This document shows, in pieces, positions 37,950 to 48,563 of a stretch of DNA of 64,000 nucleotides; positions within the stretch are counted from its first letter, which is position 1; each line of letters opens with the position of its first letter. Made by a program: the position numbers and the translations under genes. The notes beneath the pieces are model-generated. The model was not told the DNA's origin and made no database searches. It saw only the letters and a program-made list of their open reading frames with translations. Source of the DNA: Huiozyma naganishii CBS 8797 (lineage: Eukaryota; Ascomycota; Saccharomycetes; Saccharomycetales; Saccharomycetaceae); assembly GCF_000348985.1 (NCBI RefSeq), contig NC_035931.1:1-64000 (forward strand). Direction: 5' to 3'.

Positions 37950-39602
37950 ATGGAATTGAGTGACTCTGAGTCCGAATGCACTAAAACAATTACAAGGGAC
38001 CACATTACAATTAATCAGGAGGCTGAATATACGAAAAATGACCAGACCAATGTGGAGGAGAAAAAAAATTGCTCTACTGAGTCTGAGGCTGAGTGGTGTT
38101 CAGAGTCGGAGTTCACAGATAATGACACACCTTGGCAAAACCCAACCTATTTTGCAAACCGTTGGCAAGAATACGCCTTTATCAGTACTTGTATGTTGGC
38201 CCAGTTGTTGAACCAGGCTGGCCAGGCACAGGCTACAGCACCTATGAATATCCTTGCGGATGCGTTCAATTCTAGTGCAAAAAAGCAGACGTGGCTGATG
38301 GCGTCCTTCCCATTGGTCTCTGGTTCGTTCATCTTGGTCAGTGGTAGAATCGGCGACATATACGGGTTGAAGAAAACTTTGATTGGTGGGTACTTGGTCG
38401 TTCTTATTTGGTCGCTGATTTGCGGGTTTGCAAACTATACACACAATGACGCGTTTTTCATCCTGTGTAGAGCTTTCCAAGGTTTGGGTATCGCTTTCAT
38501 CTTGCCCAATGTAATGGGGTTGATCGGTAATATCTACAAAGCGAACACACTGAGGAAAAATTTTGTCATCAGTTTTGTAGGAATGTGCGCCCCGATAGGT
38601 GCCGCTCTGGGTGGGGTATGGTCTGGGCTTATTGCGCATGAGAACCCTAAACAATGGCCCTGGATTTTTTACGCGTATGCTATCGTCGTGGCTATCAATA
38701 TGGTAATGGCCATCTATTCGATTCCAAGCACGGTCCCAACAAACATCCACGGCTTTGGGATGGACTGGACTGGGTCTGCTATTGGGGTCGTTGGTATGAT
38801 TCTCTTCAATTTCGTTTGGAATCAAGGACCAATTGACGGTTGGAATAAGGGATACATTATCGCATTACTGATTGTTTCAGTGTTTCTCTTGATTGCGTTC
38901 TTCATCTACGAGATCAAGTTTGCGAAATCCCCGCTGCTACCCCCTGAAGTGATCAAAAATCGTCACATTGGTATGATCCTTCTTGCAGTTTTCATGGGAT
39001 GGGGGTCCTTTGGGATTTGGACGTTTTACTACTACGCGTTCCAGCTTAACCTCAGACATTATTCTGCAGTATGGGCCGGTGGTACATTTTTCATGTTTGT
39101 TATCTGGGGTACGATAGCAGCATTCTTGGTTGCCCTGACAATTAAACGGGTGGGGCCCTCAGTACTGCTCTGTTTTTCCATGACTGGATTCACAGTAGGA
39201 TGCATTATGCTGAGCGTGACTCCCGTGCATCAAAGCTACTGGAAAATGAACTTGGGGATGCAGATTATCTTAAGTTTTGGTATGGATCTTTCGTTCCCGG
39301 CATCATCTATCATTCTCAGTGACTTCTTGCCCTCCCAGTATCAGGGGATGGCTGGTTCCCTGGTTAATACAATGGTGAACTACTCTACCTCGCTTTGTTT
39401 AGGGGTTGGTTCAACAGCAGAAGCTCAAGTGAACAAAAACGGGACAGACAAACTGAAAGGTTACAGAGCAGCGCTTTACGTTGGGATTGGGTTAGGTGCC
39501 TGTGGAATGCTTGTAGCGTTCTGCTATCTATTTGAGGTTCTCTGGATAGGCAGAAAAAAGCGTTTGGAGAAGAGGAAAGAGAAGACTACTGCAACATGCT
39601 AG
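37950..39602 (+). CDS. Major facilitator transporter, Atr1 family (YMR279C type)
   Basis: A 550-residue drug:H+ antiporter-2 (DHA2) type permease with an acidic, Ser-rich cytosolic N-terminus (about 75 residues) and about 14 transmembrane helices. Family motifs include SGRIGDIYGLKK (loop 2-3), FILCRAFQGLGIAFILPNVMGL and GMCAPIGAALGGVWSGLI (motif C region). S. cerevisiae ATR1 exports borate and aminotriazole; its duplicate YMR279C, in the syntenic position beside CAT8, is related and weaker in boron export. Whether this gene carries the ATR1 role is unknown. The first ATG is 37950; the frame is open further 5' only from a TTG. Confidence 0.9.
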   Translation: MELSDSESECTKTITRDHITINQEAEYTKNDQTNVEEKKNCSTESEAEWCSESEFTDNDTPWQNPTYFANRWQEYAFISTCMLAQLLNQAGQAQATAPMNILADAFNSSAKKQTWLMASFPLVSGSFILVSGRIGDIYGLKKTLIGGYLVVLIWSLICGFANYTHNDAFFILCRAFQGLGIAFILPNVMGLIGNIYKANTLRKNFVISFVGMCAPIGAALGGVWSGLIAHENPKQWPWIFYAYAIVVAINMVMAIYSIPSTVPTNIHGFGMDWTGSAIGVVGMILFNFVWNQGPIDGWNKGYIIALLIVSVFLLIAFFIYEIKFAKSPLLPPEVIKNRHIGMILLAVFMGWGSFGIWTFYYYAFQLNLRHYSAVWAGGTFFMFVIWGTIAAFLVALTIKRVGPSVLLCFSMTGFTVGCIMLSVTPVHQSYWKMNLGMQIILSFGMDLSFPASSIILSDFLPSQYQGMAGSLVNTMVNYSTSLCLGVGSTAEAQVNKNGTDKLKGYRAALYVGIGLGACGMLVAFCYLFEVLWIGRKKRLEKRKEKTTATC

Positions 39603-39749
39603 TGCAGTTCCTTGTGCATTCAGGAGGGAGTGAGAGTAATTTGTGAGATACTTATGAGCTTTATAGATGGTACAGACGCATGGTTTTTGTTCTGTGCCGT
39701 ACGCTTATTTTTAATTTGACGTATTCGTATTTAGCTAATGAAAAGGATT

Positions 39750-41627
39750 TTAAAAATCGGTGACTAGGCCCGTGGTTTGAGGTCTAAACCAGACTTCTTG
39801 CAGAGTGTCCCACATTTGTTTGGCCAGTTGTTGGGCACCAGTTTCACTTCCTGAGCATGCTTCTATGTAGACTTTTAATTTGGGTTCAGTACCAGATCCC
39901 CTAATAGTAAATCTAACGTGATCCCTCTCTACGTTATCGTGAGTAGGTTTCGCACAAACTGTTATCATTTGTGAGTTGGGATCTACTGGCAGTGTGGGGA
40001 TATGATCAGATGTGTCAGACTGGAACCCCAAGGTCAGATCTCTGAACGATACTACTTGGAACTCGGAGCCAATAGCTTCCGGGTATTGTGTGCCCGGTTT
40101 GCGATCGTTTCTAATGTAGTCGAATGTTTCTTTCATGATCTTTGGGTTATCCACAATGTAATACCCATTATACTCCTTGAAGACTCCGTACTTTTTATAC
40201 CCATCTTCAAGAATGTCCAATGGAAATTTGTGTGCGTCGTACACCCAATGGTAGTACGATAGTAAAAACATCAGAGATGCACTGATCCCGTCCTTATCGT
40301 GTTCCATTTGGGTAAACATATATCCTATCGCTTCCTCGTAACCAAAAGGAGCAAAGAATCCTTTCTTTTCAAGATCTCTAGCACGGTTCCCAATCCATTT
40401 GAAGCCTGTCAAAGTGTCCTCATAGTGAAACCCTTCAACTTCCGCCATTTTTTTAATCATCTGTGATGACACGGTAGAGTTTAAAAGGACTAGTGGGTGT
40501 TCTTTTTGGAAGATATCGTCCATTGCTTTATACATCTCAAATTGCTGGTAAGCAAATAAAAATCCAATCTCATTCCCAGTTAGTTGTCTCCAATTCGCCG
40601 TCTTTGAGTCAAATACAGCCAAGGAAAACCTGTCCGCATCCGGATCATTCGCGATAACCAAGTTAATACCATTTTGCGAAGCCAGTTCAATAGCCTTGTC
40701 CAGGGCGCCCTTCTCCTCCGGGTTCGGGAAGCTAACTGTTGGAAAGCTTGGATCTGGGTGTTTCTGTTCCGGAACACAGAGATAATCCTCGTTTTCCTTA
40801 ATACCCAGCACATCTTCAGAGATTCTACTAAATATTTCAGACCCTACGCCGTGCATGGGAGTGTACACAAACCAAGGACCGCTACCGGGGTTCCTCAAAA
40901 CTTTCCTACCCCCAATTAGCTGCAACTCAGCCGTTTTTGTGTACAATTGTGTCATCTGATCCTTAACGTACACAATTCTGTCTTCCTTCTCCGCTGCCTG
41001 GATCACAGTTGGCCAATCCCAACTCGGTTCCCAAGGTTCCAAGTTCTGGTCAATTGAGCGAGCAATATTGAGGTCATGGGGTGGAATGATTTGGCAACCA
41101 TTGGCAAAGTACACTTTGTACCCGTTATCCATCTTGGGATTATGGCTTGCCGTGATCATAACTCCGACCGATGCGTTCAAATGGTCCACTGTAAAGGGAA
41201 CTAAAGGAGTGTGAACCAAAGTGTCTCCTGGATTCAAATACAGAACTTTGAAGCCGGCTCTTAGAAACACAGCTGCAGTGACGGTAGCAAACTCCTTCGA
41301 GTGGAATCTGTGATCGTGTCCAACTACAGCCACTTTATTCTTTGGAAACTGGCTGGCTATGTACCGAGCAAGGCCCTGTGTGGCCTGCAGTATTACCAAT
41401 GAGTTCAGCCTGTTTGTACCGGCCTCCATCCGAGAGCGCAGCCCAGCAGTCCCAAACAATATCCGCTGGCTGAACCTGCTATTCAGCTCCGACCAGTCCT
41501 GTCTCTGGCAAAGATCCAAGACCTCGCGCCTTGTCTCCTCGTTCTTGTCCAGCCTCAACCATTCCAAGATCCGGTGTTGCAGCCCCTCAGGAGCATTTTG
41601 TAGTATGTGTAGTGTGCCCTTGTCCAT
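39750..41627 (-). CDS. PRM15: Phosphoribomutase / phosphoglucomutase family enzyme
   Basis: A 625-residue alpha-D-phosphohexomutase (S. cerevisiae Prm15/Pgm3: 622). It interconverts ribose-1-phosphate and ribose-5-phosphate in nucleoside salvage, with minor glucomutase activity. Four signature regions are intact: catalytic serine loop TASHNPKMDNGYKVYF, metal loop ANDPDADRFSLAVF, sugar loop FGYEEAIGYMF and C-terminal phosphate loop RGSGTEPKLKVYIEACSG. The start ATG at 41627 (MDKGTLHIL) is the first in frame; seven codons further 5' open only at a TTG. Convergent with the transporter gene, matching YMR278W-YMR279C. Confidence 0.94.
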   Translation of the reverse strand: MDKGTLHILQNAPEGLQHRILEWLRLDKNEETRREVLDLCQRQDWSELNSRFSQRILFGTAGLRSRMEAGTNRLNSLVILQATQGLARYIASQFPKNKVAVVGHDHRFHSKEFATVTAAVFLRAGFKVLYLNPGDTLVHTPLVPFTVDHLNASVGVMITASHNPKMDNGYKVYFANGCQIIPPHDLNIARSIDQNLEPWEPSWDWPTVIQAAEKEDRIVYVKDQMTQLYTKTAELQLIGGRKVLRNPGSGPWFVYTPMHGVGSEIFSRISEDVLGIKENEDYLCVPEQKHPDPSFPTVSFPNPEEKGALDKAIELASQNGINLVIANDPDADRFSLAVFDSKTANWRQLTGNEIGFLFAYQQFEMYKAMDDIFQKEHPLVLLNSTVSSQMIKKMAEVEGFHYEDTLTGFKWIGNRARDLEKKGFFAPFGYEEAIGYMFTQMEHDKDGISASLMFLLSYYHWVYDAHKFPLDILEDGYKKYGVFKEYNGYYIVDNPKIMKETFDYIRNDRKPGTQYPEAIGSEFQVVSFRDLTLGFQSDTSDHIPTLPVDPNSQMITVCAKPTHDNVERDHVRFTIRGSGTEPKLKVYIEACSGSETGAQQLAKQMWDTLQEVWFRPQTTGLVTDF

Positions 41628-41830
41628 CCTTCGCAGGCTCTTGTGCAATCCCTACACTCTAACAAGCATGTCCTCTGCAACGTATACCCCTCAACCGTTC
41701 AATTGAAGTGAATTGCGAAATTGAAAGAGATGCTATTGTTACATAAGATGAGTATGTTGAGTCTATACTGGTACGTAATGATGTCTCTTTTGCTCTCGTC
41801 TTTTGCACTGTGGGCGGGAAGAGCGAGGAG

Positions 41831-44059
41831 TTAATCATCGAGGACGTTCAAAAGCTCGTCCTCGAGTTCCGAGTCGCTCTCCGATGAGGGTTCTGCGTCC
41901 TGGATTCGAGGTTTCTTCTCTGCCGGTTGGTCAGGGTTCTCAAACAGCGATCTCTTGTCCGGAGTTCCACCCGTTTCGGGCTCGCCGTCGTCGAGCATTG
42001 TAGTGTTGTTCTCGTCGTTCTCGTCCTCGTCATCTTCGCTCTCTTCATCTTCCTTGGGGATCTCTTCGTCGTCCTCGTCGTTGAGCCAGGATATCCCGCC
42101 CGCAAAGAGGTCGATATCTGGTTCCGCGGGTTTGTTCGCGGGCAGAAGTGCTGTCCTTGAGGTTTGTCTCTCTGCCCTCTCTTTCTGACGGGTCAATTTT
42201 TCCTTGAACTCTCTGACCTGTGCCTCTGACACCGGGTCTTCCACGATCAGCAGGTACGGTTTGACGTCTACCCTTTCCCATTTGATCAGGCATTCAAAGA
42301 TCCAGTCTGGGTGGACAATCTTGATGTCCGGGTTGAACGCTTTCGCCAACCGGGCCTTGTTCGTGCCCGGTGTCTTTGTGATCAGGTGAGTCGTCGTTTC
42401 GTCGAGGTCGTTTGTTGTCGTGGCGCCGAATTTGTTCGTCCATATGACTATATCGGCAGCTTGTACGTTTGTGTTCAAAGGGATGAGTCCTGAAAAGACG
42501 AAGTGGCAGTCCTGGAAGACTCGCGTCTTCAACTGTGTCATGATACTTTGGATGTTTGTGTCCTGTGGGTTCTCCTTCAAAGTGCTGTAGTACCGCTTGT
42601 GGAGATCTGCGAGTCTGTCCTTTAGGTAGAAGAGCTCGTCGTCGTTGTCCACGAGCAGTTTTTGGTTATGCAAGTGTTTCTGTAGCGTTGCCAACGGTCT
42701 GTTTTTCTGCTGGACCTCTACTGATGCTGAGAACTCGAGTTTCTTGGTCCATTCCTCCTTTGACTGGCCCGGTGTTTGTTGTTCATCCCCCGCGGCGTTC
42801 CCCTTGTTGAGCTTGTGTTCCTGTCGTTTAACCTCTTGGTCGATCTTCTCCTGCAGTTGCTTTTCCGTGTTCATAATATCTGTCAGGAGCAAGTCGTCCT
42901 TAACATCGTCCTGTTGTTGTTTGGATTCGTGCCCCCTCTCGTTGAGCTTAGACCTTCTCCCCATCTGTAGCATCGTTGGTTGCTGTTTGGGCAAGAAATT
43001 GGAGTTGATGTCCCCGACACCAACAAAGAAGTTGTAAGGAACAACTTTAATGAGGTTTGCGCACCAATTCCAAACGTCCCCCCTGTCATCGATGACGGTG
43101 ACCATGGACTGGTCCGTGGGGAACAGTCTTTCGAGGGACTTGTGTGTAAGGGACCCGTTTTCGTCCCTGGAGAGGATTCGGTCACCGAAGAGAGACTTAT
43201 CTGGGTCGATGATCTTTGCAATCTCGAGCGCGTAGGCGCGTGTGGCCATAGTGTAGATGTGCATTTCGAACAAGGGCGCAAGCCTCTTAAAGAACTGTTT
43301 GAGTCCGGGTCTCACTTTCACGTAGTACCAGCACTTCCTCGGCGCGGGTCTCTTCCCGCCAACGTACAAGAAGGGCAATATGGGTTCCTCCTCGAGGGCG
43401 AAAGATTGGACGTCCCGGAGGGCCTCGTAGTTCGGGTTTCTTGGGTCGCGTTTCCACTCGCCGATGGTCGGGTCAACACCACAGTGGACGACCGTCTGGT
43501 CGAGATCTACCACGAGCACGAGTTTCTGCGCAGCGCGCAGCCTCTGTTGCAATTGTAAGTCCAGCTGTTGTGCTTCGACCCTGCTGATCTGCAAGTTCGT
43601 GTCCCTGTGCGAGACGGTAAGGTTAGGTCCGACGCCTCCACTGGCCGCCGCTGCTGCTTGGATTTCGTACTCGTCCACTTCCCTCCCGCAGAGCGTACAC
43701 AGCCCGTTGTACACTACGTCGTGGTTGCACGGTCTGCGCAGCAGACACAGCGGCGCGCCAGGACCGGGGATCTCGTCCCCGGCGTCGACGTCCCACGACA
43801 CAACGGTGCCCTCGAAGGGGCTCTCGAAGAACTCGACAGACTCCCTCACGGACTTCTTCGCCGTGGTTCCTGTACCGTCAGAGTCCCCCTCGGCAGCTGC
43901 GTCGACGCCAGCCAACTCGACGACGTACCAGAACTTGTAAGCGAAGAGCCTGTCGCCTCTGCTGACGCGGTCTCCGACTTGCGGGATCAGCTCGTCCACC
44001 GTGACCGGGTACGGCAGCCCAGCGCCACTCACTACGGGTGTCGGCGCCACCAGATCCAT
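41831..44059 (-). CDS. FCP1: RNA polymerase II CTD phosphatase
   Basis: A 742-residue protein (S. cerevisiae Fcp1: 732) that dephosphorylates serines of the Pol II C-terminal domain so the enzyme can be recycled. It has a biotinyl/lipoyl-like N-terminal fold, then the FCPH catalytic domain with the DXDX(T/V) motif in LVLVVDLDQTVVHC, where the first Asp is the phospho-acceptor. KVRPGLKQFFKRLAPLFEMHIYTM and DDRGDVWNWCANLIKV follow. A BRCT domain lies at about 515-605 (FSGLIPLNTNVQAADIV, HPDWIFECLIKWERV). The last 120 residues are very acidic, a region that binds TFIIF in S. cerevisiae. Next to DSK2 as in YMR277W-YMR276W. Confidence 0.95.
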   Translation of the reverse strand: MDLVAPTPVVSGAGLPYPVTVDELIPQVGDRVSRGDRLFAYKFWYVVELAGVDAAAEGDSDGTGTTAKKSVRESVEFFESPFEGTVVSWDVDAGDEIPGPGAPLCLLRRPCNHDVVYNGLCTLCGREVDEYEIQAAAAASGGVGPNLTVSHRDTNLQISRVEAQQLDLQLQQRLRAAQKLVLVVDLDQTVVHCGVDPTIGEWKRDPRNPNYEALRDVQSFALEEEPILPFLYVGGKRPAPRKCWYYVKVRPGLKQFFKRLAPLFEMHIYTMATRAYALEIAKIIDPDKSLFGDRILSRDENGSLTHKSLERLFPTDQSMVTVIDDRGDVWNWCANLIKVVPYNFFVGVGDINSNFLPKQQPTMLQMGRRSKLNERGHESKQQQDDVKDDLLLTDIMNTEKQLQEKIDQEVKRQEHKLNKGNAAGDEQQTPGQSKEEWTKKLEFSASVEVQQKNRPLATLQKHLHNQKLLVDNDDELFYLKDRLADLHKRYYSTLKENPQDTNIQSIMTQLKTRVFQDCHFVFSGLIPLNTNVQAADIVIWTNKFGATTTNDLDETTTHLITKTPGTNKARLAKAFNPDIKIVHPDWIFECLIKWERVDVKPYLLIVEDPVSEAQVREFKEKLTRQKERAERQTSRTALLPANKPAEPDIDLFAGGISWLNDEDDEEIPKEDEESEDDEDENDENNTTMLDDGEPETGGTPDKRSLFENPDQPAEKKPRIQDAEPSSESDSELEDELLNVLDD

Positions 44060-44233
44060 TGCCCGTGCACCTTTTGATAAGCTGTTGTTTGTGGTGATGT
44101 GGACGTCAAGTTGAAGAACTCGTTTTACTTAAAGATTCAATACTTAGAGTGACGACGGCGACGGTGATGGCGGCAGCCCTGACCGTCGCTGTAGTCCTGC
44201 TTACTGTGTTTCGTGTGCTTCACATGCTTCTGC

Positions 44234-45370
44234 TCAGACGTCGCCGTTGAGTAGTGCGTCGAGGGCGCCCTGAAGGGATCCGCCTGCGCGTCTGAGAGCG
44301 GCGACGTTTCTGTCGAAGTCGGAGAAGCCCATGTCGTTTAGTTGTCTGAGTTGCTGCTCGTAGCGTTCCTCTGGGGGACGTGTATCCTGTGGTGCCGCCG
44401 CTGGTGCCGTGGCGCCGTTGCGCGACATCGCCTGCATGAATGCTGCCGCATCGAATCCCGGTGCCGACTGGAATGGTTGTGCTGCAGGAGCTGGCGCCCC
44501 ACCAAACAGCGACGAGAAGGGGTTAGCACCTGCTGGACCAGCTGCACTTGCATTTGTACTTGTATTTGTAGGTGCCCCCGTGTCATCACCGCCTGGGGCA
44601 GGGAATGCGTTTGGGTCTGCACCGCCAGCACCAGCGCCAGAACCTTGCATCATCTGCGAGAACTGCATGGACTGCCTGACCATATCCGGGTTGGTGAGCA
44701 TCTGTCTGAACATGGGCGATTGAAGCATCTCTCTTGCCTGCGGCCCCATGGCCTGTAGTTGTGGGTTCGATTGGATGAGGAAGTCGACCATCTGCGGGTT
44801 CGAGAACATCTCGTTCATCTGAGACTGGAAAATCGGGTTCTCGAGCATTGAGAGGATCTCCTCTTGCGATTGTGGACCGCCGGGCCCACCACCAGAGGTC
44901 AACCCGCCGTCCGGACCGAACATATCCGCGGAGGGCATGGGCAGGTTGTACCCTGCGTACCGCGCGCTCGTCAGGTCCGCTAGAGGGTTGAACCCGGGCT
45001 GCTGTCCAGCTGCCATGGAGGCTCCAGCAGCTGGGGCAGTGCCCGCCGTACCTGCAGCAGTAGTAGCTTCGCTACTACTGCTACTACTGCCAGCACTCTT
45101 CGCCCCACCACTCTTCACAAGGTGCACCGTGTGCCCGTCCGTGATCTTGTACTCCTCGAGCGTCTGCGCGTCCTTGAGGATCTTCCCCGAGTAGATCAGC
45201 CGCTGGTTCTCGACGGGCACGCCCGCAACGCCCGCGACGAGTTCCTTGAACTGCGCGACGGTCGTTTCACCTGGTTCCGACGCGACCGCGACGTCCCACC
45301 TGTTCTGGCCCTGTTTCACGCCCACTGTGATGCCCATTTCGATGTCTCGTTGCGTTGTAGTCGTCCCCAT
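44234..45370 (-). CDS. DSK2: Ubiquilin-family ubiquitin shuttle protein
   Basis: A product of 378 residues (S. cerevisiae Dsk2: 373) that carries ubiquitylated proteins to the proteasome and works in spindle-pole duplication. An N-terminal ubiquitin-like domain spans residues about 12-88 (NQRLIYSGKILKDAQTLEEYKITDGHTVHLVKSG). The centre has STI1-like repeats rich in Met/Gln (NPIFQSQMNEMFSNPQMVDFLIQSNPQL). The UBA domain is at the C-terminus (LRQLNDMGFSDFDRNVAALRRAGGSLQGALDALLNGDV region). The Met at codon 12 (45337) aligns with the S. cerevisiae start, so 367 residues is an equally likely product. Divergent from BUL1 with about 150 bases between starts. Confidence 0.95.
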   Translation of the reverse strand: MGTTTTQRDIEMGITVGVKQGQNRWDVAVASEPGETTVAQFKELVAGVAGVPVENQRLIYSGKILKDAQTLEEYKITDGHTVHLVKSGGAKSAGSSSSSSEATTAAGTAGTAPAAGASMAAGQQPGFNPLADLTSARYAGYNLPMPSADMFGPDGGLTSGGGPGGPQSQEEILSMLENPIFQSQMNEMFSNPQMVDFLIQSNPQLQAMGPQAREMLQSPMFRQMLTNPDMVRQSMQFSQMMQGSGAGAGGADPNAFPAPGGDDTGAPTNTSTNASAAGPAGANPFSSLFGGAPAPAAQPFQSAPGFDAAAFMQAMSRNGATAPAAAPQDTRPPEERYEQQLRQLNDMGFSDFDRNVAALRRAGGSLQGALDALLNGDV

Positions 45371-45518
45371 CGTGTCCCAGGTCGTGTCCGTCGCAGTGGC
45401 GAATTGTAACTTTTACTTTAAATTCAGAAGAAGTCGAAGACGACGACGACGTTGACATGTTACGAAGAGGGCGACAGAGCTGGTTGCGTCGGTGTGTGGA
45501 CCGGTTGCGCAAGACGGT

Positions 45519-48500
45519 ATGTTGATTGGAGAGTCGCCAATTGCTGCGGGAGCGAGTGAGCGGCCCGCGTTGCGGTCCGCCGTGTCCTCGACACAGGAGT
45601 CCCGGTCGAGGGGCAGGCAGCGCGGCGGGGCCGCCGCCACTGCCGCAGGTCCACCTACAGGTGCCAAAACGTCTTGGATCCGCAGTGCATCCACTTCGAG
45701 TCTCAGACGGCTGCAGAGAGGTCCCCCACATGCGCATGCCGGGCCCCATACGCCAGGCTCGAATACTTCCGGGGCTGCGAATCCGCAATTGTTGGTCACT
45801 AGATCTCACATCAGTCAGTCGCCGAGGCCCAAGGACGTCGAAATCAGCGAGATGGGGCCCCTGCCGCCGTCATTGGCGCCCTGGGGCGGGTACGCGGACA
45901 TGATAGACCATCCGAAGCAGGATGAACAGCGACACGGTCACACTCACGCTCACGTTCAGGGCGCTGTGAACGGTGGTGACTATGACGATTATGACGAGAG
46001 CCTCGTGCTGGACGTTCTGCCCTCCTTTGAAATGTACAACGCACTGCACAGGCATATACCACAGGGCAACGTCAACCCGGATAGACACGACTTCCCGCCC
46101 ACGTACGGTGAAGCTGCAGAGTTGCAAAAGGGACGTGGTGGTAGCAGTGGTAGTAGTAGCAGGGTAGGGATCGCGGGGGACCCAGCGGGTCTCAGCAGAA
46201 CACTCTTGCCCACAACAGCACCAACTTTATCCATGGAATCGACAATCAACAGTCTGCGACCACTGTCCACGCAGCATATGCAGATTGGCATGCCTGAAGG
46301 AACCTCCGTGGGACCAGGGAACGGTGGCAGTATTAGAGGACTACCCGCCAGGTCGGTGAGCGAGGATATGATCCAGGATGATGTGAACGAGAACGACAAC
46401 ATCGCCATTGACAAACTGTACACGCTGCCCAAGAAGGCCACACCGATCAATATCGACATCAAGATCACGAAACACGCCTCATTACCCCCGCAGAAACCAG
46501 AGGACGAGTCCATCCTCAAGGAGTACACCTCAGGGTCGCTGCTCCACGGGTACTGCACAATAGAGAACAAGGGGACCGTCCCCTTGAAGTTCGAAATGTT
46601 CTACGTCACATTGGAGGCCTATACCTCCGTGATCGACAAGCAACGAGGGAAAAGAACCGTGAAAAGGTTTTTGAGGATGGTCGATCTCAGCGCGTCCTGG
46701 TCGTATACGAATATAGATTTGGGCACCGGGTTCCGAATGCTCCCAGGGTCTGTAGACTACGACAACACGATATTGGGACTCAACAATAACAGGATCCTTG
46801 AGCCGGGTACAAAGTACAAGAAATTCTTTGTGTTCAAACTGCCACGACAACTGCTCGACGTCACATGTAAGCAGCAACACTTCGCTCACTGCCTGCTGCC
46901 ACCCAGTTTTGGGATAGACAAGTATAGGAACAATTGCAAATATTCAGGAATTAAAGTCAACAACGTGCTGGGTTGCGGTCACTTGGGGTCGAAGGGGTCC
47001 CCCATTTTGACGCTAGACCATGTTGACGACGATCTGTCCGTCAATTACACCGTGGACGCAAGGATCGTGGGGAAGGACATGAAGACGCAGATGCTGAACA
47101 TAATGAAGGAAAGGGAGTACAATATTAGGTTCATACCTTTCGGGTTCCATTCCTCCTCCGTGGGTGAGAGAGACCCCTCGCGACAGCTGCGAGACATCAT
47201 GTTGCTGATTGAGGAACGGCTAAGCGCTTTGAAGAAAGTGTTCCAAAGATTGGAGAAGAACGAGCCTATTAAAAATTCTGACATCAATGGGACAGAACTG
47301 GCGGGAACATTAGAAGAGGACACTGTGGCGCTGGACACGCGAGGTATCCTTGAAAGGAAAATGAACCAACTACAACTTCAAAACAACAACACTCTGACCC
47401 AAAGAACCGCTTCACCCTTTGACGACATCGAAAAATCGGAGCCGAGGGAACCCCTGGTGGAGTCCGAGTTGAACTACCGCTTGAAGTCCAAGTCCTCCTC
47501 AAAGATAGGCTTGTTTTCAGGGTTCCGTTCCAACAGTTCACAAACACTGTCCTCCGCGAATGGCAGTACGACTGGTGGATCCACAGCGAGCATGGAAAAG
47601 CCGAGAAAGACGGACAAATCCGGGCTCATCCTCGTCGCGTCAAAGATTCCCGTGAACTCTTTGCCCTACTGGTCGCCTTCTCTATTGCGTAAGACGAACA
47701 AGTTTGAGAAACAGACGAGAAGCGCACAAGAAAACTGGGAACGTATGAGGAACTCTATCACTGAAGAGGAGAAGACCCCCTTGAAGAACCTCACATTGAA
47801 CCTCACGTGTCTTCAATCCAATAACAGCATGGAGCACGAGCCACCGCAGATCCAATCTGTGACCACCGAGTTGGTGATAGTAACCGGGATGTCCGAGAAT
47901 TCCGTGCCCATACGGTTAAACGCGTCGCTTTTGATGAACAGTGACAAGATCCATAACATCAGCGAGCAGTTCCGCGTGTATTTGGACAAGATCGAGAGTT
48001 ACGCCGTAAAGTTTAGAGAGAACAGAGACAAGTTGAACGAGCTGTACAACAAGAACAGCAGGATCACGCAACAGCGCATCTTGCAATTCACAGACTTCAT
48101 CCCCAGTTCAATGTATAACAACGTTGAGAGTCTGTCGAATTTGAAGGTGAAAGTGCAAACGCTAGGGCACGTGTTCAAGAAGCAGACCGATACGCTACGA
48201 GACGATTACATATCTCCAACTGCGTCCAAGACTAGTCTCCAGGGGCTCGGCGGTGGTGGTGGTAGCGGTAGTGGCTCGAACAGTGGTAGCAATACACCAC
48301 ATTTACCCCATGTGAAGCAGCCGACGTCCGCTAAATTCGCAGAACAAATTGTGCGGCAGTGGGTCAAGAAGGCCGACGCGCATTTTGAGCGGGAAATCAA
48401 CGTCAACCTGGAGTACAACACAAACCTCGTGGAGACGCTCGTACCCAGCTTCGAGAGTTGCCTGTGTTGCCGTTTCTACTGCGTGCAAGTACACATCAAG

Positions 48501-48563
48501 TTCCACCACGCGGGGAGTGTCGAATTGAAGATACCCGTAACCGTACGGCACTTCGAGTGCTGA
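45519..48563 (+). CDS. BUL1: Rsp5 adaptor Bul1/Bul2-type arrestin-like protein
   Basis: A 1014-residue product (S. cerevisiae Bul1: 976). It links the HECT ubiquitin ligase Rsp5 to permeases such as Gap1 and so controls their endocytosis. The PPxY motif that Rsp5 binds is in HDFPPTYGEA, after the conserved VLPSFEMYNALHRHIPQGNVNPDRHDFPP context. An arrestin-like N domain (YTLPKKATPINIDIKITKHA, LKEYTSGSLLHGYCTIENKG) and C domain follow, and the end IPVTVRHFEC resembles Bul1/2. The N-terminal 150 residues are low complexity. Only one BUL gene is visible in the window; S. cerevisiae has BUL1 and BUL2 from the genome duplication. First in-frame ATG is 45519. Confidence 0.93.
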   Translation: MLIGESPIAAGASERPALRSAVSSTQESRSRGRQRGGAAATAAGPPTGAKTSWIRSASTSSLRRLQRGPPHAHAGPHTPGSNTSGAANPQLLVTRSHISQSPRPKDVEISEMGPLPPSLAPWGGYADMIDHPKQDEQRHGHTHAHVQGAVNGGDYDDYDESLVLDVLPSFEMYNALHRHIPQGNVNPDRHDFPPTYGEAAELQKGRGGSSGSSSRVGIAGDPAGLSRTLLPTTAPTLSMESTINSLRPLSTQHMQIGMPEGTSVGPGNGGSIRGLPARSVSEDMIQDDVNENDNIAIDKLYTLPKKATPINIDIKITKHASLPPQKPEDESILKEYTSGSLLHGYCTIENKGTVPLKFEMFYVTLEAYTSVIDKQRGKRTVKRFLRMVDLSASWSYTNIDLGTGFRMLPGSVDYDNTILGLNNNRILEPGTKYKKFFVFKLPRQLLDVTCKQQHFAHCLLPPSFGIDKYRNNCKYSGIKVNNVLGCGHLGSKGSPILTLDHVDDDLSVNYTVDARIVGKDMKTQMLNIMKEREYNIRFIPFGFHSSSVGERDPSRQLRDIMLLIEERLSALKKVFQRLEKNEPIKNSDINGTELAGTLEEDTVALDTRGILERKMNQLQLQNNNTLTQRTASPFDDIEKSEPREPLVESELNYRLKSKSSSKIGLFSGFRSNSSQTLSSANGSTTGGSTASMEKPRKTDKSGLILVASKIPVNSLPYWSPSLLRKTNKFEKQTRSAQENWERMRNSITEEEKTPLKNLTLNLTCLQSNNSMEHEPPQIQSVTTELVIVTGMSENSVPIRLNASLLMNSDKIHNISEQFRVYLDKIESYAVKFRENRDKLNELYNKNSRITQQRILQFTDFIPSSMYNNVESLSNLKVKVQTLGHVFKKQTDTLRDDYISPTASKTSLQGLGGGGGSGSGSNSGSNTPHLPHVKQPTSAKFAEQIVRQWVKKADAHFEREINVNLEYNTNLVETLVPSFESCLCCRFYCVQVHIKFHHAGSVELKIPVTVRHFEC

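Noticed and set aside
45492..45809. Open frames opposite the BUL1 N-terminus
   Set aside because: They are GC-rich shadows of the DSK2/BUL1 coding and promoter region, with Arg/Pro/Ser bias and no conserved domain.
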